In this document: positions 28,449 to 37,941 of the stretch, one piece after another | Position numbering within the stretch: position 1 is the stretch's first letter | Layout of the letters: the number at the start of each line of letters is the position of its first letter | Assembly (NCBI GenBank): GCA_002862645.1 | Contig: PKDQ01000024.1 | Location: forward strand, 1 to 64,000 | DNA length: 64,000 bases | Direction of reading: 5' to 3' | Source of the DNA: Flavobacteriaceae bacterium | GTDB taxonomy: Bacteria; Bacteroidota; Bacteroidia; Flavobacteriales; Flavobacteriaceae | Translations under genes and position numbers: made by a program | The notes under the pieces: generated by a model | Told to the model about the DNA's origin: nothing | The model's database searches: none | Seen by the model: the letters and a program-made list of their open reading frames with translations, nothing else

Positions 28449-30896
28449 TTGATATTTATTACGCTCTTAATAAAGTGTAATTGCATATCCTTTTTAAATT
28501 CCAAAAAAGCATTGGCCAGTATTTATTTACTGGCCAGTTGCTTTATTTTTTCTCAAGAATGTAATCTAAAAGTTAAAGGCTACATAATTGATTCAAATTC
28601 TAATAGTGTATTAAAAGGAGCAGTTATACAAGTTGTTGGGAAAAAATTAAATACTATTTCCAACGATGATGGAAGTTTTTTGCTTGAAAATTTATGTCTG
28701 TCAGACAATCAGCTTAAGATTTCTCACATAAATTGTCATCAATTGTTAAAAAAAATTGATTTTTATAAATCCTCAAATGTGATAATTAGTATGGATCACA
28801 ATGTTGAGAATTTAGATGAAGTTATAATTGCTGCCAGGAATATAAACTCATCTTCAACTGCTACAAGATATACTTTAAGTGAGGCAGAAAAAGATCGTTA
28901 TAGCTACTCGGGACTTTCAGATGCAATTAGCCAAATTAGTGGAGTTAACACACTGTCAACTGGCAGTAATATTTCACAGCCAGTTATTCATGGTATGTTT
29001 GGTAGTAGAGTTGGTATTATTTACAATGGAATATTACTAGAAAATCAACAATGGGGACAAGATCATGCTCCAAATATTGACGTTAATGCTTTTGAAAATA
29101 TTAGGCTTATAAAGGGTGCTGGGGCATTGCGTTACTCAGGTTCTAATCCTGGTGGTGTAATAATTTTAGAGTCTAGTTTGCCAAAGAGAATTGACTCACT
29201 GTTTGGAAAAACTCTAATAAATAGAGTTAGTAATGGCCGTGGTGGTAGTTTAATAACATCCTGGGTTAAGTCATATGAAAATGGCAAATACTTAAAGGCT
29301 CAAGGAACATTTAAAATTAGCGGAGACTTAAATACTCCGCAATATATTCTTTCAAATACAGCTAATAATGAGAAAAATATATCTCTATCTTTTGGAAGCA
29401 ATAATTACTCAAAGAATTGGAAACTATACTTTAGTTATTACAATACTGAAAAAGGAATTTTAAAAAGCTCTCATATTGGGAATGTTGGCGATTTGTTAAT
29501 TGCGATTGAGAATAAAGATCCTGGCGTGATAAATCCATTTTCGTATGATATTAATTATCCAAAACAGTCAAATACTCATTACACAACAAGTATTGATTTC
29601 TCTAAATATTATGACTTAAATAAGAAACTTAGTTTAAAATATAGTTGGCAAAAAAACAATAGAAAAGAATTTGATGTTAGAATAGGCTCTGTTAAAAATA
29701 CAGCTGCATTGAATTTAAACTTAGACACCCATAATTTAAATACAAATTATGAATGGAAAAATTCTTTTGCGCAGTTTAGTTCAGGTTTATTTTTTGAAAT
29801 TCAAAATAATTATTCTACTCCAGGAACTGGTGTAAAAAGACTTATCCCTGATTATTTAAAAACAAAATTTGGCAGTTATCTAACTGGGAAAATTGAAAAT
29901 AACGAAATCAATTTTGGATTTGGACTTAGGTATGAATACAATAGTAATGATGTCCACAAATATTACAGAAATACAAGATGGGAAGCTGAAAACTATGAAA
30001 ATGTTTTAGGGCCTTATGTGGTTGATGAGATTTTAAGTCAAAAGCTTATAAAAAAAGTATTTGTGTTTAATACACTTTCAATTAATACTGGTGTTTTATT
30101 TAAATTATCAAAAAATAAAGATTTAAATATTCAATATAATTATATTGAACGTGCTCCTGACATTGCTGAAATGTTTAGTGATGGTCTACATCACGCACTT
30201 GCTTCATTTGAATATGGTAATCCTTTTTTAAAAAAAGAAAAAACACATAAAATTATTATAAATTTTAAGAAAAAAAATGGTGTATTTAAATACAATTTAG
30301 GTCCATTTATAACTTCTGGTAAAAATTACATAATTATTGAGCCATCTGGTTTTGAACAAACAATAAGAGGTGCTTTTCCAGTATGGGAATATTCTTCATA
30401 TAATGTTTTTTTTAAAGGAGTTGATTTGGATTTTTCTTACGATTTAAATGACTACATAAAATTTAAGCACAATTCATCTTATGTCCAGGGAATTAATGCT
30501 GATAATAATGCAGCATTGGTTGGAATACCCCCATTAATTTTAAATAATCAACTTAGCTTTTACTTTGCAAATTGGAAAAAATTATTTGTTTCATTGTCTA
30601 GTAAAAATGTTTTTCAACAAAAACTTTTTCCAAACAATAATACTGTAACTTCAGTATTTGAAAGTGGCAAAAGAGTTGATAAAATTGTAGACATAAGCAC
30701 ACCTCCAATTGGCTATCATGACTTGGGAGTTAACTTTAAATTTGGTCCCTATAAAATGAAATCATATAAAATGAATGTTTCATTAATATTTGATAACGTC
30801 CTCAATAATAGATATAGGAATTACCTAAATAGGTTACGCTTTTACTCAGATGAAGTTGGCAGAAATGTTGTACTACAAATCAAAATACACCATTGA
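28449..30896 (+). CDS. TonB-dependent receptor (ZnuD-like metal receptor candidate)
   Basis: 815 aa; CarboxypepD_reg-like N-terminal domain, plug (ISQISGVNTLSTGSNISQPVIHGMFGSRVGIIYNGILLENQQWGQDHAPNIDVNAFENIRLIKGAGALRYSGSNPGGVIILE), C-terminal barrel. Track start is TTG; exact start uncertain. Confidence 0.88.
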   Translation: MIFITLLIKCNCISFLNSKKALASIYLLASCFIFSQECNLKVKGYIIDSNSNSVLKGAVIQVVGKKLNTISNDDGSFLLENLCLSDNQLKISHINCHQLLKKIDFYKSSNVIISMDHNVENLDEVIIAARNINSSSTATRYTLSEAEKDRYSYSGLSDAISQISGVNTLSTGSNISQPVIHGMFGSRVGIIYNGILLENQQWGQDHAPNIDVNAFENIRLIKGAGALRYSGSNPGGVIILESSLPKRIDSLFGKTLINRVSNGRGGSLITSWVKSYENGKYLKAQGTFKISGDLNTPQYILSNTANNEKNISLSFGSNNYSKNWKLYFSYYNTEKGILKSSHIGNVGDLLIAIENKDPGVINPFSYDINYPKQSNTHYTTSIDFSKYYDLNKKLSLKYSWQKNNRKEFDVRIGSVKNTAALNLNLDTHNLNTNYEWKNSFAQFSSGLFFEIQNNYSTPGTGVKRLIPDYLKTKFGSYLTGKIENNEINFGFGLRYEYNSNDVHKYYRNTRWEAENYENVLGPYVVDEILSQKLIKKVFVFNTLSINTGVLFKLSKNKDLNIQYNYIERAPDIAEMFSDGLHHALASFEYGNPFLKKEKTHKIIINFKKKNGVFKYNLGPFITSGKNYIIIEPSGFEQTIRGAFPVWEYSSYNVFFKGVDLDFSYDLNDYIKFKHNSSYVQGINADNNAALVGIPPLILNNQLSFYFANWKKLFVSLSSKNVFQQKLFPNNNTVTSVFESGKRVDKIVDISTPPIGYHDLGVNFKFGPYKMKSYKMNVSLIFDNVLNNRYRNYLNRLRFYSDEVGRNVVLQIKIHH

Positions 30897-30919
30897 TTGA
30901 TAATGTGGCTGGCTAATTA

Positions 30920-31516
30920 TTAGTTTCCGTTTGTCAATTTCAAAAACTCATTCCGCGTTTCCATGGCTTCAAAAGCCCCTAAAAATCCTGATGTGGTTGT
31001 CATAGAGTTTTGTTTTTGAACGCCTCGCATCATCATGCACATGTGAGCAGCTTCAATAACAATAGCAACCCCTCTAGGTTGCAAGGTATCGTTAATACAA
31101 TTCATGATTTGCTCGGTTAAACGCTCCTGTACTTGGAGACGGCGTGCAAAAACATCAACCACTCTAGGGATTTTACTGAGACCAACAATATGACCATTGG
31201 GGATGTATGCGATATGGGCCTTACCAAAAAAAGGCAATATATGGTGCTCACACAATGAATAAACTTCGATGTCTTTTACCAGTACCATCTCATTATAGGT
31301 TTCTGCAAATTTTGCCTTTTCGAGGATGGCTACAGGATCAATATCATATCCCTGAGTCAAAAACTGCATAGCCTTTGCTGCACGCTCTGGGGTGTCTCTT
31401 AGCCCTTCCCGATTGGGGTTTTCGCCAAGTTTTGCTAACACCTCATAGTAATGCTCCTTCACTGCAGCTGTCATTTCTGTATTGTATATGTCTTTAGACT
31501 GGTACTTCATATTCAT
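30920..31516 (-). CDS. folE: GTP cyclohydrolase I
   Basis: 198 aa; [51 protein letters not shown]. Confidence 0.97.
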   Translation of the reverse strand: MNMKYQSKDIYNTEMTAAVKEHYYEVLAKLGENPNREGLRDTPERAAKAMQFLTQGYDIDPVAILEKAKFAETYNEMVLVKDIEVYSLCEHHILPFFGKAHIAYIPNGHIVGLSKIPRVVDVFARRLQVQERLTEQIMNCINDTLQPRGVAIVIEAAHMCMMMRGVQKQNSMTTTSGFLGAFEAMETRNEFLKLTNGN

Positions 31517-32058
31517 TTAAGTTTAGATGCGTGCTTTCGTAATAACTTTTGAACTTTTGGTGAAATTACTGCTGCGCAATAGGGTTGGTTTCTGTTTAGG
31601 TTGTAATAATCTTTATGTTCCACTTCTGCCGGATAAAAAACCTTATGAGGCTTAATCTCAGTTACTATGTGGTCCTGAAATTTTTTCTCTTCTGTTAGTG
31701 TAAAAATGAGTGCTTCGGCCTGTACTCTTTGCGTATCATCATGATAATAAATCCCAGAACGATATTGCGTTCCTAGATCAGCCCCCTGGCGATTTAATGT
31801 GGTTGGGTCGTGTGTATCAAAAAAAACAACTAATAGTGTTGTAAATGAAATAAGTTTTGGGTTGTATTCCAATTGAATACATTCGGCATGCCCGGTTCTT
31901 CCTGTGCATACCTCACGGTATGCTGGGTTTTTGATATGTCCATCTGTATATCCAGAAACGACTTCAATTACGCCCTCAAGTCGAGTAAATAAAGTCTCTG
32001 TACACCAAAAACATCCTCCAGCAAGTGTGGCTTTCGCCATAAATAAAGATTTTTTCAA
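31513..32058 (-). CDS. msrA: Peptide-methionine (S)-S-oxide reductase
   Basis: 181 aa; [45 protein letters not shown]. Confidence 0.96.
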   Translation of the reverse strand: MKKSLFMAKATLAGGCFWCTETLFTRLEGVIEVVSGYTDGHIKNPAYREVCTGRTGHAECIQLEYNPKLISFTTLLVVFFDTHDPTTLNRQGADLGTQYRSGIYYHDDTQRVQAEALIFTLTEEKKFQDHIVTEIKPHKVFYPAEVEHKDYYNLNRNQPYCAAVISPKVQKLLRKHASKLK

Positions 32059-32147
32059 ATTTAGATAAAATTATTTCAGAACTGCTCTTAAAACATTTAT
32101 TGATTGGGCAAGGCATTAAAAATCAAAAAATAGTTACTTTGCAACAC

Positions 32148-32807
32148 ATGATTGAGGTAAATCACATATTTAAGACCTATGACGATACAGCGATTCTAAA
32201 AGATATTTCTTTTTCTCTAAAACCCGCTGAAATCGTATCAATTGTAGGTCCATCGGGAGCAGGTAAAACCACCTTGCTTCAAATTTTGGGTACTCTAGAC
32301 AAACCCGACAACAAGCCTAATACATCTTTTACTATAGACGGAACGGATATGCTATCGCTAGCTGACAGTCCCTTATCTACATTCCGCAATAGTACGCTTG
32401 GGTTTGTTTTTCAAACACATCAACTACTGCCAGAATTTACTGCAGTTGAAAATATCTGCATGCCAGCTTTGATTAAAGGAGATACGCTAAAAGAGGCTAA
32501 CGTACGTGCATTAGAACTTCTTGATTATTTTGGTTTAGCAGATAGATCCAAACACAAACCTACCATGCTTTCGGGTGGAGAGCAACAACGTGTTGCGGTG
32601 GCTAGAGCGCTAATCAACAGCCCTAGCCTACTGCTTGCAGACGAGCCCAGTGGTAATTTAGATGCAGAAGCTGCAGAACAACTACACGATTTGTTTTTTG
32701 ATTTACGCAAAACCTTTGCTGCGAGTGTCATTTTGGTCACGCACAACAAAACTTTGGCAGCCCGCGCCGACCGCATGCTAACCCTTGTTGATGGGCAATG
32801 GAGCTGA
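32148..32807 (+). CDS. ABC transporter ATP-binding protein (LolD-like)
   Basis: From ATG 32148: MIEVNHIFKTYDDTAIL; VGPSGAGKTTLLQILGTLDKPD, LSGGEQQRVAVARALINSPSLLLADEPSGNLD. Confidence 0.92.
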   Translation: MIEVNHIFKTYDDTAILKDISFSLKPAEIVSIVGPSGAGKTTLLQILGTLDKPDNKPNTSFTIDGTDMLSLADSPLSTFRNSTLGFVFQTHQLLPEFTAVENICMPALIKGDTLKEANVRALELLDYFGLADRSKHKPTMLSGGEQQRVAVARALINSPSLLLADEPSGNLDAEAAEQLHDLFFDLRKTFAASVILVTHNKTLAARADRMLTLVDGQWS

Positions 32808-33568
32808 ATAAAACGGAACTTAAATCCTTTTTAGACGAAAAGGCACAGCAATACAACACCCTTACTTTTATAGATGACGATCCCATTGCCATACCCCATA
32901 GCTTTTCAAAAAAAGAAGATATTGAAATAGCTGCTTTCTTTGCTGCTACCATTGCATGGGGAAACCGCAAAAGCATCATGTCTAATGCCCGTTCCTTAAT
33001 GGCCCGTATGGACAACGCACCTCACGATTTTATCCGTAATCATACCAAAAAGGACTTAGATGTATTTAATGGCTTTGTTCACCGAACTTTTCAACGAGAG
33101 GATGTGCTTTTTTTTGTAACAAGGTTGCAACAATTATACAGCGAATACGGAGGTTTAGAAGTGCTATTCACGCCAAAAGCAGATGCAGCAAATATGAACA
33201 ATGTGTTGACTGCGTTTCACCACTTATTTTTTGCTGTTTCACATCCCAAGCGTACCACCAAGCACGTTGCGAATCCTGCCAAAAAATCTGCAGCCAAGCG
33301 ACTGCATATGTTTTTGAGATGGATGGTAAGAGCTGATGCCACAGGAGTCGATTTGGGAATATGGAAAAGCATACCCACAGCTGTTTTGTCATGCCCTTTA
33401 GATGTTCATTCTGGAAATGTAGCGCGCTCTTTGGGTTTGTTAAAACGAAAACAAAATGATTTGGCCGCTGTCATGGAACTGGATAATAGCCTTCGACAAA
33501 TGGACCCTAACGACCCTGTTAAATATGATTATGCTTTATTTGGGTTGGGTGTTTATGAAGGTTTTTAG
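32798..33568 (+). CDS. TIGR02757 family protein (conserved, unknown function)
   Basis: 256 aa; FFAATIAWGNRKSIM, RLHMFLRWMVRADATGVDLGIWKSI, MDPNDPVKYDYALFGLGV. Confidence 0.85.
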   Translation: MELNKTELKSFLDEKAQQYNTLTFIDDDPIAIPHSFSKKEDIEIAAFFAATIAWGNRKSIMSNARSLMARMDNAPHDFIRNHTKKDLDVFNGFVHRTFQREDVLFFVTRLQQLYSEYGGLEVLFTPKADAANMNNVLTAFHHLFFAVSHPKRTTKHVANPAKKSAAKRLHMFLRWMVRADATGVDLGIWKSIPTAVLSCPLDVHSGNVARSLGLLKRKQNDLAAVMELDNSLRQMDPNDPVKYDYALFGLGVYEGF

Positions 33569-33587
33569 TAGTTCATTATCTATTTTC

Positions 33588-33595
33588 TATCTTTG
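33588..33595 (+). promoter_or_regulatory. Putative -7 box (TATCTTTG) for the dihydroorotase-like gene
   Basis: Exact TAnnTTTG about 26 bp before the ATG at 33622. Confidence 0.45.
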
Positions 33596-33621
33596 CATAA
33601 ATAAAATTTGAGGAGACGCGA

Positions 33622-34875
33622 ATGAATGTCTTAATTAAAGCTGCTAAAATCCTCGATGCATCCAGCCCGCATCACAATACAATCCAAGATATTTATATTG
33701 CTGATGGGGTCATTAAAAAAATAGGAAAAACGCTTTCCTATCCCGATGCAAAACAACTATCATTTAAAGACTTACATGTTTCTCAAGGATGGTTTGACAG
33801 CAGTGTTTCTTTTGGAGAACCAGGCTATGAAGAACGTGAGACCATAGCACATGGACTTGAAGTCGCAGCTTGTAGTGGTTTTACTCATATCGCCTTAAAC
33901 ACCAACACAAATCCAAAACCTGACAGCAGAGCTGATATTGCCTTCTTGCTCGAACAGGCCAACACAAGTCCAGTACATCTATATCCGAAAGCACGAATTA
34001 CCACTGCTGAAAGCGACGGTAAACTGGCACCACTTCGAGAACTACAAGTAAGCGGAGCTGTTTGCTTTAGTAATCATAAATCCGCACTCAAAAATGCCAA
34101 CATACTTAAACTTGCGCTACAATACACCCACGACTTTAACGGGCTTGTAGAGTCCTTTGCCTTTAACCAAGACATGGGGAACGGCGGTGTGATGCACGAA
34201 GGTGCCGTAAGTACTTCTTTGGGTTTAACAGGAATCCCAAGTGTAGTTGAAGAAATGCAAATCAAACGTGATTTGGATATCTTAAGCTACACCAACGGAA
34301 AGCTACATATCCCTACCCTATCTACTAAAGATGCCGTTCCACTTATCAAACAAGCCAAAAAAGCAGGGCTTGACATAAGCACTAGTGTTTCCATCCACAA
34401 CTTATTTTTTACGGACAAGTCCCTAGCGGATTTTAACGCCAATGCCAAACTGCTACCACCCCTTCGCGAACAAGCCGACAGCAAGGCGCTAAGGCAAGCA
34501 CTAAAAGACGGTACTATAGATATGGTTACCTCCGATCACCAACCACTGAACAGCGAACTAAAATACGTTGAACTGGATTTAGCCCACTACGGTTGTATTG
34601 GGTTAGAACACAGCTTTGGCAGTTTGCTTGCTATGTTTGATGTTGCTGTGGCCGTAGCTATATTAACGCGTGGAAAAGCGCGTTTTGGTATACCTTCCTA
34701 TCCTATTCAAGAAGGTACCACAGCAGATTTATCACTTTTCTCACCTGGTGGCAAGCAAACGGTTAGCAAAGCAACGATTGAATCAACTTCAAAAAATAGC
34801 CTGTTTATTGATCAAGAACTTTCAGGAAAGGTTTTTGGGGTTATTGCACAAAACAAAGTACACGTAGCGGAATAG
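33622..34875 (+). CDS. Dihydroorotase-like amidohydrolase
   Basis: 417 aa; MNVLIKAAKILDASSPHHN, SFGEPGYEERETIAHGLEVAACSGFTHIALNTNTNP, MVTSDHQPLN. The usual HxH metal ligands appear replaced (WFDSSVSFGEPG). Confidence 0.82.
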   Translation: MNVLIKAAKILDASSPHHNTIQDIYIADGVIKKIGKTLSYPDAKQLSFKDLHVSQGWFDSSVSFGEPGYEERETIAHGLEVAACSGFTHIALNTNTNPKPDSRADIAFLLEQANTSPVHLYPKARITTAESDGKLAPLRELQVSGAVCFSNHKSALKNANILKLALQYTHDFNGLVESFAFNQDMGNGGVMHEGAVSTSLGLTGIPSVVEEMQIKRDLDILSYTNGKLHIPTLSTKDAVPLIKQAKKAGLDISTSVSIHNLFFTDKSLADFNANAKLLPPLREQADSKALRQALKDGTIDMVTSDHQPLNSELKYVELDLAHYGCIGLEHSFGSLLAMFDVAVAVAILTRGKARFGIPSYPIQEGTTADLSLFSPGGKQTVSKATIESTSKNSLFIDQELSGKVFGVIAQNKVHVAE

Positions 34876-34878
34876 CCC

Positions 34879-35499
34879 ATGCCCTCCTTCCAATACCTAT
34901 CTAGAGCATCTAAGATTTCAAATGTGCCTTTGCTGGTCATGCTGCATGGCTACAGCAGCAACGAGGCAGATTTATTTTCGTTTGCTTCACTAATTCCAAG
35001 TGATTATCACGTGGTTTCCTTACAAGCACCTTTGTCTTTGGGTATAGGTTACGCTTGGTTTCCAATTCACTTTGAAGAAAATATGGAACGCTGGACCTCA
35101 CCGCAGGAAGCGCAAAAAGCCATTGAATATGTTAATTCCTTTCTGACGTATTATACCGAAAAATACGATGTTAACAACAGTAATATTAGCCTATTGGGTT
35201 TTAGTCAAGGGGCCATGCTCAGCTATAGTGTTGGTCTAGCCAACATTAATGTTTCAGCTATTGCAGCGCTTAGTGGATATCTAGATCCGAGGGTGGTCTC
35301 TTTTGTCAATGCTAAAAAAGCAATTTATGTATCCCATGGCAAACAAGATATGGTTGTGCCTTATGCATGGGCAGAGCAATCCGTTTCGGTGCTTAAAAAA
35401 AATGGATATCAGCCAACATTTCTATCCTATCAACATGGACATGGAGTAAATCAAGATAATTTGACGAGCCTTATTGAGTGGCTTCAGGGACAGCTTTAA
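34879..35499 (+). CDS. Alpha/beta hydrolase (phospholipase/carboxylesterase family)
   Basis: 206 aa; LLVMLHGYSSNEADLFSFA, LLGFSQGAMLSYSVGL, HGKQDMVVPYAWA, HGHGVNQDN. Confidence 0.9.
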   Translation: MPSFQYLSRASKISNVPLLVMLHGYSSNEADLFSFASLIPSDYHVVSLQAPLSLGIGYAWFPIHFEENMERWTSPQEAQKAIEYVNSFLTYYTEKYDVNNSNISLLGFSQGAMLSYSVGLANINVSAIAALSGYLDPRVVSFVNAKKAIYVSHGKQDMVVPYAWAEQSVSVLKKNGYQPTFLSYQHGHGVNQDNLTSLIEWLQGQL

Positions 35500-35662
35500 C
35501 GCTCTGGATAAGTTGAATAGAATCTTGCAGCTTTTTAATCTTTTCAGACTGAGACTCAATTTTTGATTGTGAAAACGCAAGACGCTTACCATAGTCCGCA
35601 ATCAAATAAACATTGATAAGGATCGAAAACACCAACAGGTAAAAAAGTATTTTTTGTTTCAT
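35471..35662 (-). CDS. Small single-TM coiled-coil protein
   Basis: 63 aa; MKQKILFYLLVFSILINVYLIADYGKRLAFSQSKIESQSEKIKKLQDSIQ; follows the MBL-fold gene by 1 bp. Confidence 0.6.
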   Translation of the reverse strand: MKQKILFYLLVFSILINVYLIADYGKRLAFSQSKIESQSEKIKKLQDSIQLIQSVKAVPEATQ

Positions 35663-35663
35663 G

Positions 35664-36434
35664 CTAGATTGTAATTGTTAGATTATCGCATGCCAGATGG
35701 ATATTTGAGGGCAATGAAGCTTGCACTTCATCGTGAAAACCAAGGCGGTGACTGATATGTGTAAAATACGTTCGTTTTGCACCTATTTTTTGTGCAAATG
35801 CAATGGCTGCATCTAGATGCAAATGTGATGGATGTGGCTCAATGCGCAATGCATTGACTACAAGCACTTCTATACCCGCCAGTTTTTCTGCCTCAACGTC
35901 CGTGATAGAAAACATATCCGTGATATAGGCAAAGAGGCCAAAGCGGAATCCCAGTACCTCCAAGCCATAATGTGACACCACTAAGGGAGTAATGGTCTTA
36001 GAAGCCGCAGTAAAGGGTTTAGTTGGGTCAATAATAGTTGTGGTTACAGATGGGGCTCCTGGATATTTATTTTCATCACTGAAAATATAATCGAATCTTT
36101 TTGCCAAATTTTTAATAACACGTTCAAGACCAAAAACAGCAAGAGCACCAACCTTAAAAGCAAAAGGACGAATGTCATCAAGTCCAGCGGTATGGTCTGC
36201 GTGCTCGTGTGTAAATAAGAGTGCGTCAACCTTGGGGCATTTGCTGGAGAGCATTTGCTGTCTAAAGTCCGGACCGCAATCTACTACAATATCCATTTCG
36301 TCCCATTGTACCCAAATGGAAGATCTCAGACGTTTGTCTTTTGGATTTTCACTCAGACAAACCGGATGTTTACTTCCAATTATAGGGATGCCTTGAGAAG
36401 TACCTGTTCCTAAAAAATAAACTTTTAAAGCCAC
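35664..36434 (-). CDS. MBL-fold metallo-hydrolase (PhnP/RNase Z-like)
   Basis: 256 aa; FLGTGTSQGIPIIGSKHPVC, LFTHEHADHTAGLDDIRPF, THISHRLGFHDEV. Confidence 0.93.
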   Translation of the reverse strand: MALKVYFLGTGTSQGIPIIGSKHPVCLSENPKDKRLRSSIWVQWDEMDIVVDCGPDFRQQMLSSKCPKVDALLFTHEHADHTAGLDDIRPFAFKVGALAVFGLERVIKNLAKRFDYIFSDENKYPGAPSVTTTIIDPTKPFTAASKTITPLVVSHYGLEVLGFRFGLFAYITDMFSITDVEAEKLAGIEVLVVNALRIEPHPSHLHLDAAIAFAQKIGAKRTYFTHISHRLGFHDEVQASLPSNIHLACDNLTITI

Positions 36435-36480
36435 AGCACAAAATTACGCTAAAGATGTGCATCCTTGTGGATAAGTTTCA

Positions 36481-36488
36481 TAATTTTG
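36481..36488 (+). promoter_or_regulatory. Putative -7 box (TAATTTTG) for the 36503-37939 gene
   Basis: Exact TAnnTTTG 14 bp before ATG 36503; supports moving the start from 36455 to 36503. Confidence 0.4.
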
Positions 36489-36502
36489 GAAAAACCTTTT
36501 TC

Positions 36503-37939
36503 ATGGCTATCCAACTTGCGGGAGATCATCCATTTGAAAACACCCCTTCACTAGAGGCAAAAGCACTTCGCATCAATCTCAATGATAATATTTACGGCAC
36601 CTTTGCCGAAATAGGTGCTGGTCAAGAAGTGGCACGTCATTTTTTTAGATGCGGTGGTGCATCTGGTACTATTGCAAAAACCATGAGTGCCTATGACAAA
36701 GATTTTAGCGATGCTATTTACGGCAGAGAAAACGATGGTAGGTATGTGTCCGAATCTCGTTTAAACAAAATGCTGGATTGGGAAATCAGCCTACTCGAAA
36801 AGCGAATTGATAGATCCAAAAACAAAGAAAAGTTCTTTTTTGCTTTTGCCAATACCGTTACTACAATCGATTTTGCCAAAAAATTTAAAGGACATGGCTG
36901 GATGGGCATTCGTTTTCAAACCAAACCAGATGAGCCGTATTCCATGATCACGACTCACGTGCGATTTAGAGAAAACGACACCAAGCAACAACAGCTTACC
37001 TTAGGCGTAATTGGCGTAAATCTAATTTACGGAGCCTTCTATCAGAATGATAGGCCAAAAAAAATGCTTCAATATCTCTACGACCACATAGATCGTGATG
37101 CGATAGAAATTGACACCATCAATTTTACGGGACCCCTTTTTGAGGGTATTGACAACAGAGTGTTGAGTTTGGAGCTCGTCCGACTTGGCATGACAGATGC
37201 CGTTATGTTTGGTCCTGATGGAAACAACCTACTTCCAGCTAGAGAACTTTACAAGAAAAATATCATTGCCATTAGAGGTAGTTTCCGTCCTGTTACCAAG
37301 GTCAATGTGGATATGTATCGAAAATCACTTAGTATATTTGAGAAAGAACCCAATTCTGATCCAGACAACTCACTGGTTATTTTTGAAATTACATTATCAA
37401 ACCTCATGACTACAGGTGCTATTGATGAAGAGGATTTTATGGATCGTGCCAAGCTGCTGTGCTCTTTAGGTCAAACGGTTATGATATCAAACTTTAAAGA
37501 ATACTACAAGCTCGCCGAGTATTTCTCGGAATACACCGAGAAGAAGATCCGCCTTACCATGGGGGTTAACAACCTTGTCGAGATCTTTAATGAAAAGTAT
37601 TACCGTAATTTAAGTGGTGGTATTCTAGAAGCTTTTGGCAAACTGTTTTTCAAAAATCTAAAAGTATACCTCTACCCCATAATTGATCCAAAAACAGGTA
37701 ATAAAGTTGACAGCAACTCACTAAGGGTAAATCCGAGATTAAAAGAGCTTTACAACTTCTTTAAATACAACGATAAAGTAGTTGACATCTTAGATTACAA
37801 CACCGAAGACATGAAGATATTTTCAAGAGATATTCTTGAGCAAATCAAAAAAGGTGAAAAAGGTTGGGAAAACAAACTTCCAGAAGGTGTTTCCAAGCTT
37901 ATCAAGACCAAAAAACTATTTGGCTTTAAAAGCCAGTAG
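36503..37939 (+). CDS. Large conserved Flavobacteriia protein of unknown function
   Basis: From ATG 36503: MAIQLAGDHPFENTPSLEAKALRINLNDNIYGTFAEIGAGQEVARHFFRCGGASGTIAKTMSAYDKDFSDAIYG...; recognised from memory as a conserved family lacking a reliable function. Confidence 0.75.
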   Translation: MAIQLAGDHPFENTPSLEAKALRINLNDNIYGTFAEIGAGQEVARHFFRCGGASGTIAKTMSAYDKDFSDAIYGRENDGRYVSESRLNKMLDWEISLLEKRIDRSKNKEKFFFAFANTVTTIDFAKKFKGHGWMGIRFQTKPDEPYSMITTHVRFRENDTKQQQLTLGVIGVNLIYGAFYQNDRPKKMLQYLYDHIDRDAIEIDTINFTGPLFEGIDNRVLSLELVRLGMTDAVMFGPDGNNLLPARELYKKNIIAIRGSFRPVTKVNVDMYRKSLSIFEKEPNSDPDNSLVIFEITLSNLMTTGAIDEEDFMDRAKLLCSLGQTVMISNFKEYYKLAEYFSEYTEKKIRLTMGVNNLVEIFNEKYYRNLSGGILEAFGKLFFKNLKVYLYPIIDPKTGNKVDSNSLRVNPRLKELYNFFKYNDKVVDILDYNTEDMKIFSRDILEQIKKGEKGWENKLPEGVSKLIKTKKLFGFKSQ

Positions 37940-37941
37940 TT

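Noticed and set aside
31470-31490. TTCTGTATTG sequence near the folE start as a possible second copy of the mnmE 3' end repeat
   Set aside because: Only about 10 bp match, 20 kb away on an unrelated coding gene; too short to be an att repeat.
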